Source of the DNA: Cyanoderma ruficeps
Lineage: Eukaryota; Chordata; Aves; Passeriformes; Timaliidae
Assembly: GCA_008694505.1 (NCBI GenBank)
Contig: VZDJ01000090.1
Coordinates: 4,829,521 to 4,893,520 of the forward strand
DNA length: 64,000 bases
Direction: 5' to 3'
The notes under the pieces are model-generated. The model worked only from the letters and a program-made list of their open reading frames with translations. It had not been told where the DNA came from and searched no databases. A program made the position numbers and the translations under genes. Positions 61,240-64,000 of the stretch are shown one piece after another (the stretch's first letter is position 1; each line of letters begins with the position of its first letter).

Positions 61240-61906
61240 ACAGCAAGGTTTCAATAAAAACACTCTGTAGGAAAATGTGGAGCCAGTGCTGAATGGAGCA
61301 TGGACCTGGTGTCAAAAGATTTGCAAACGACCAAGGTACTTAATGCCATCATCACCTTGATATTTACTAGGAAGGTTTCGCTTCAGAAATCTCAGGTCAC
61401 TGAGAGCAGTGGGAAAACTGGGACAATGACAACTTACGCCTGTAGAGTAGTACCAGAATATTTAAACAAACTGGACACACATGGGTCTATGAAACTTAAT
61501 AGGATATTTGCAAGAATTAGATATTAGCTAAGGGAGATACTGAGGGAGATAACTGAGGTAGTTGTGAAGCCACTCACTGATGAAATATGAACTAGATAAA
61601 TTGACAGCAAAGTGGATTGAAAACTGGAGACAGCCAGAGAAGGTACAAAAGGCAGTGGGCACAAATTGCAATAAACGAAATTCCATTTAAATGCATGAAA
61701 ACCCTCTTTTCCTACTGCAAGGGTGCTCAAACACTGGAACAGGCTGCTTAGAGAGTTATGGAATCTTCATCCTTGGAGAAGACATTAAAAATTGGACATG
61801 GCCACGAGCAGTTCGTTCTAGTTTACTTAACTTTGATCAAAGGAGGCACGACCAGATGATGTCCGGTGGCACTTTTCAATCTCAGCAATTGTTCAGTGAA
61901 TCTGGG
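61240..61906 (+). mobile_element. CR1 LINE with internal deletions
   Basis: Three consecutive pieces match CR1 in order but with large gaps. Piece one, 61240 to about 61582, is the ORF2 linker after the endonuclease. It is still open for 75 codons at 61300-61524 and includes KVLNAIITLIFTRKVSLQ and EYLNKLDTHGSM, which correspond to the CR1 'LNAFFASVFTGK' and 'LNKLDTHKSMG' regions. Piece two, about 61601-61626, matches the later 'gtggattgagaactgg' part of the reverse transcriptase region. Piece three, about 61632-61906, matches the 3' end (caaacactggaacaggctgc, ggaatcttcatccttggaga, gaccagatgatgtccggtgg). Over a kilobase of reverse transcriptase sequence is missing. The copy is dead. Confidence 0.85.
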
Positions 61907-64000
61907 TGCTAATGTCTGATGTTACAATGTCTGTGTTAGGTTCACAGCTCAAAAGTAGAAAACATAGAGCTGCTGGATGGACAGAGTCCGGTAGGTGGAA
62001 GAAAAGCAACCAAGGCATTTACATTTCTTATAGAAGTTTTCTTGAACTCATTTTGATGTGTCTGAATAGTGTTTCCTGGCTGTTTGCTTTTCCAAACTTC
62101 ATGAAAGAATGGCCAGTCAAAAAAACACTTTATCTTCTGATAAGGTTTCCGACTCTTGTAAGCACAGAAGTTTTTTTATTCTTTTTTTTTAAGGATCTCT
62201 GCTATCACTAAAAAAGTCAAAGGGAGAATTGTGTGTTCACAGAATTAAAAAAATGAAAAGTATATATACAGAATGCTGTCATTCCCTTTTAATCTTAAGT
62301 GAATGGATGTATAATGTACCTGTATGTGTGACACAAAGACCGAACAGAGAAAGGATGATGGAAGAAAGAGCAACTCTTTCATTTAATGGGGTCCAGTACC
62401 TTCAGAGGTATTCCATGGATTCACTTGCATATTGAGATCTTAGCTGGATAACTTGCTCTTTCATGTTTTGGAATGAAATCTGATGACTCTGCCAACATGA
62501 ATGTATACAGCAGATGTAGCAGAACCAGCACTGCTCCGGCAAAAGCTAAAAACGAAAGTGGAAGTAAGGGCATAGTTGGGCTGCGGATTCCTTATCATAC
62601 AACCTTATGTGTTTGAAGAAACTAAAATGCCACCTTGGTCAACTCTAAAGACAAGTTTTTGGCTTTGGCAATCAGAAGAATAAATGCGTAAGAGTTTCCT
62701 TTATGAACAGAGCATGTTTGCTGTTAAGCCACTGCAGAACAATAAACTTCCTGTCTAAATAATTGTCTGTTCCCACCACAGCACTTGTATGCTGAAAAGA
62801 TAGAGGGACTCAAGGTTCTGATAGAAAGTATTGATCTTTTAGTTGAGGTCAACAAGTGGTGATGAGAAGGCAAGACAGAAGGATGGCTAAATGTAGGCTG
62901 TCTTCGTATATTTTCCAGGAGCGACCACTTGAAGAAACCAGAGGAAAATGTCCTTGTTTCGTTAGTTCACTGTAAAGATCTCCCTTCTGCAACTGAGACA
63001 TTTAGCCTCTTGGGAAAGACAGCTAAACAGAAATCCATTTACCTTTCACATGTTTTTCATAATTTCCCCTGCTACTTTGGTTAATTAATTATCACCGCTA
63101 TTTGTGTTTAAACAAGGGGTCTATCTCCCTCCCTCTTCCCAAGCCCATCTGCTCCTCCATGACCTTGCTTGTGAAGTCATTGCTGTGCTGATTTTGTGAA
63201 AGCACAAACACTACCCCAGCAACAGACAGCTGTGTCACAAAGGCAGGGCTGTGACCTCACGGCAGGAAGGATTGAGCTGGTGGTGGGGGAGAGATTTTCT
63301 CCCACAAACACAGAAGCTTTTGATGATAACAGAGAGGAAGGCAAGGCGTTATTATATCCAGAACAAATGATCTTGCTGTTTGACTGCTTCTGCTTTAGAA
63401 GTTGTCCATTGCTTTAAATTCTCTTCTTCAAAGAACCTTTTTTAACGTGTATGTTTTTCATACAAGGGGACTGGCTTTTCCCTTAGATTTCAGCTCAGAA
63501 GATATCTCCAGGAAGGAGTAGGGGGTGGATTTAATCACAGAGGACACGGGCCTGAGTTTCCTACAAAGCCAGCGAGGTTTCCAGATCCAAATTTCGGTTT
63601 GTTCAGGTTGGTCGAACAAACCTAAATCTAGATAGACAGTCTCATTTTTATTCCAACTGTTCATGGATTTCTCTCCTGGTCTACTCCCACCTAAACTGCC
63701 TCTCCTCTGAATGAAATCAGGCAGTGCAATACAACAATGACAGCTTTCTTTTATAAACATTTGCGTGACTGGATGAGAAGTGGAAATTAGGTCTCATGAT
63801 CACAAAGCATTTTTAATGTAGATGCAGCAAGACACATGAAAGCTAAATAACATACAAGTGGTACTTCACAAGCTGTCTGCAAAAGCTGCCTCTATATGTA
63901 TTGATTGTGAGGCTACGGAAAATGTCTTTTGATCAGTCTGCTACTGTCTTTTCCTCAGCTGATTGCTTGGTTGTTCCATGAAATGCCAGTCTTCAAACCC
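61907..64000. other. unassigned non-coding DNA
   Basis: No gene supported and no repeat family recognised. Open frames are at most 101 codons and without domains. Confidence 0.5.

Noticed and set aside
1..64000. CRISPR arrays, operons, bacterial promoters or terminators
   Set aside because: No regularly spaced repeats, no dense coding and no ribosome-binding layout. The retroelement content shows a vertebrate, bird-like genome.

Overview
The window looks like non-coding DNA from a bird genome. The main evidence is the CR1 LINE family: one copy ends in the avian-type tail ATTCTATGATT near 60250, and two more decayed copies are recognisable. A typical avian endogenous-retrovirus LTR is also present. 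The DNA is AT-rich, lacks long open frames and contains two runs of N. I found no host protein-coding exon, tRNA or rRNA gene that I could defend. Almost all short open frames look like chance or repeat-derived frames. The window is best read as intergenic or deep intronic sequence.

Layout. Bases 1-3009 are unassigned single-copy DNA. Bases 3010-4358 hold a CR1 LINE split by a 602-bp solo LTR with a recognisable short target-site duplication. Bases 6845-8560 hold the most unusual item: a heavily decayed plus-strand pol region of Ty3/Gypsy type, with reverse transcriptase, RNase H, integrase zinc-binding and integrase core pieces in canonical order across several frameshifts. Bases 9000-32800 are mostly unique sequence with scattered AT-rich blocks containing homeodomain- and POU-like motifs (candidate conserved non-coding elements near 13.9, 19.45, 20.1 and 22.9-23.1 kb), one MIR-like SINE remnant near 27.2 kb and an assembly gap at 30997-31076. 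Bases 32863-33520 hold two copies of one small LTR in opposite orientation, each next to a purine-rich stretch, as expected of a rearranged endogenous retrovirus. Bases 33.5-60 kb are mainly unique, with simple repeats, MIR-like scraps, two further candidate regulatory blocks (43.5 and 48.1 kb), a second tiny gap at 53192-53199 and a perfect 14-bp hairpin at 56268-56303. A CR1 3' end lies at 60130-60265, and an internally deleted CR1 at 61240-61906.

Nothing here works together as a pathway. The recognisable content is a layered record of retroelement insertions: ancient Gypsy and MIR-like relics, then CR1, then LTR elements. The regulatory calls are inferences from motif composition and need cross-species alignment. 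Repeat identities rest on recognition of family consensus features without a database search, so boundaries are approximate unless a target duplication or inverted repeat fixes them.
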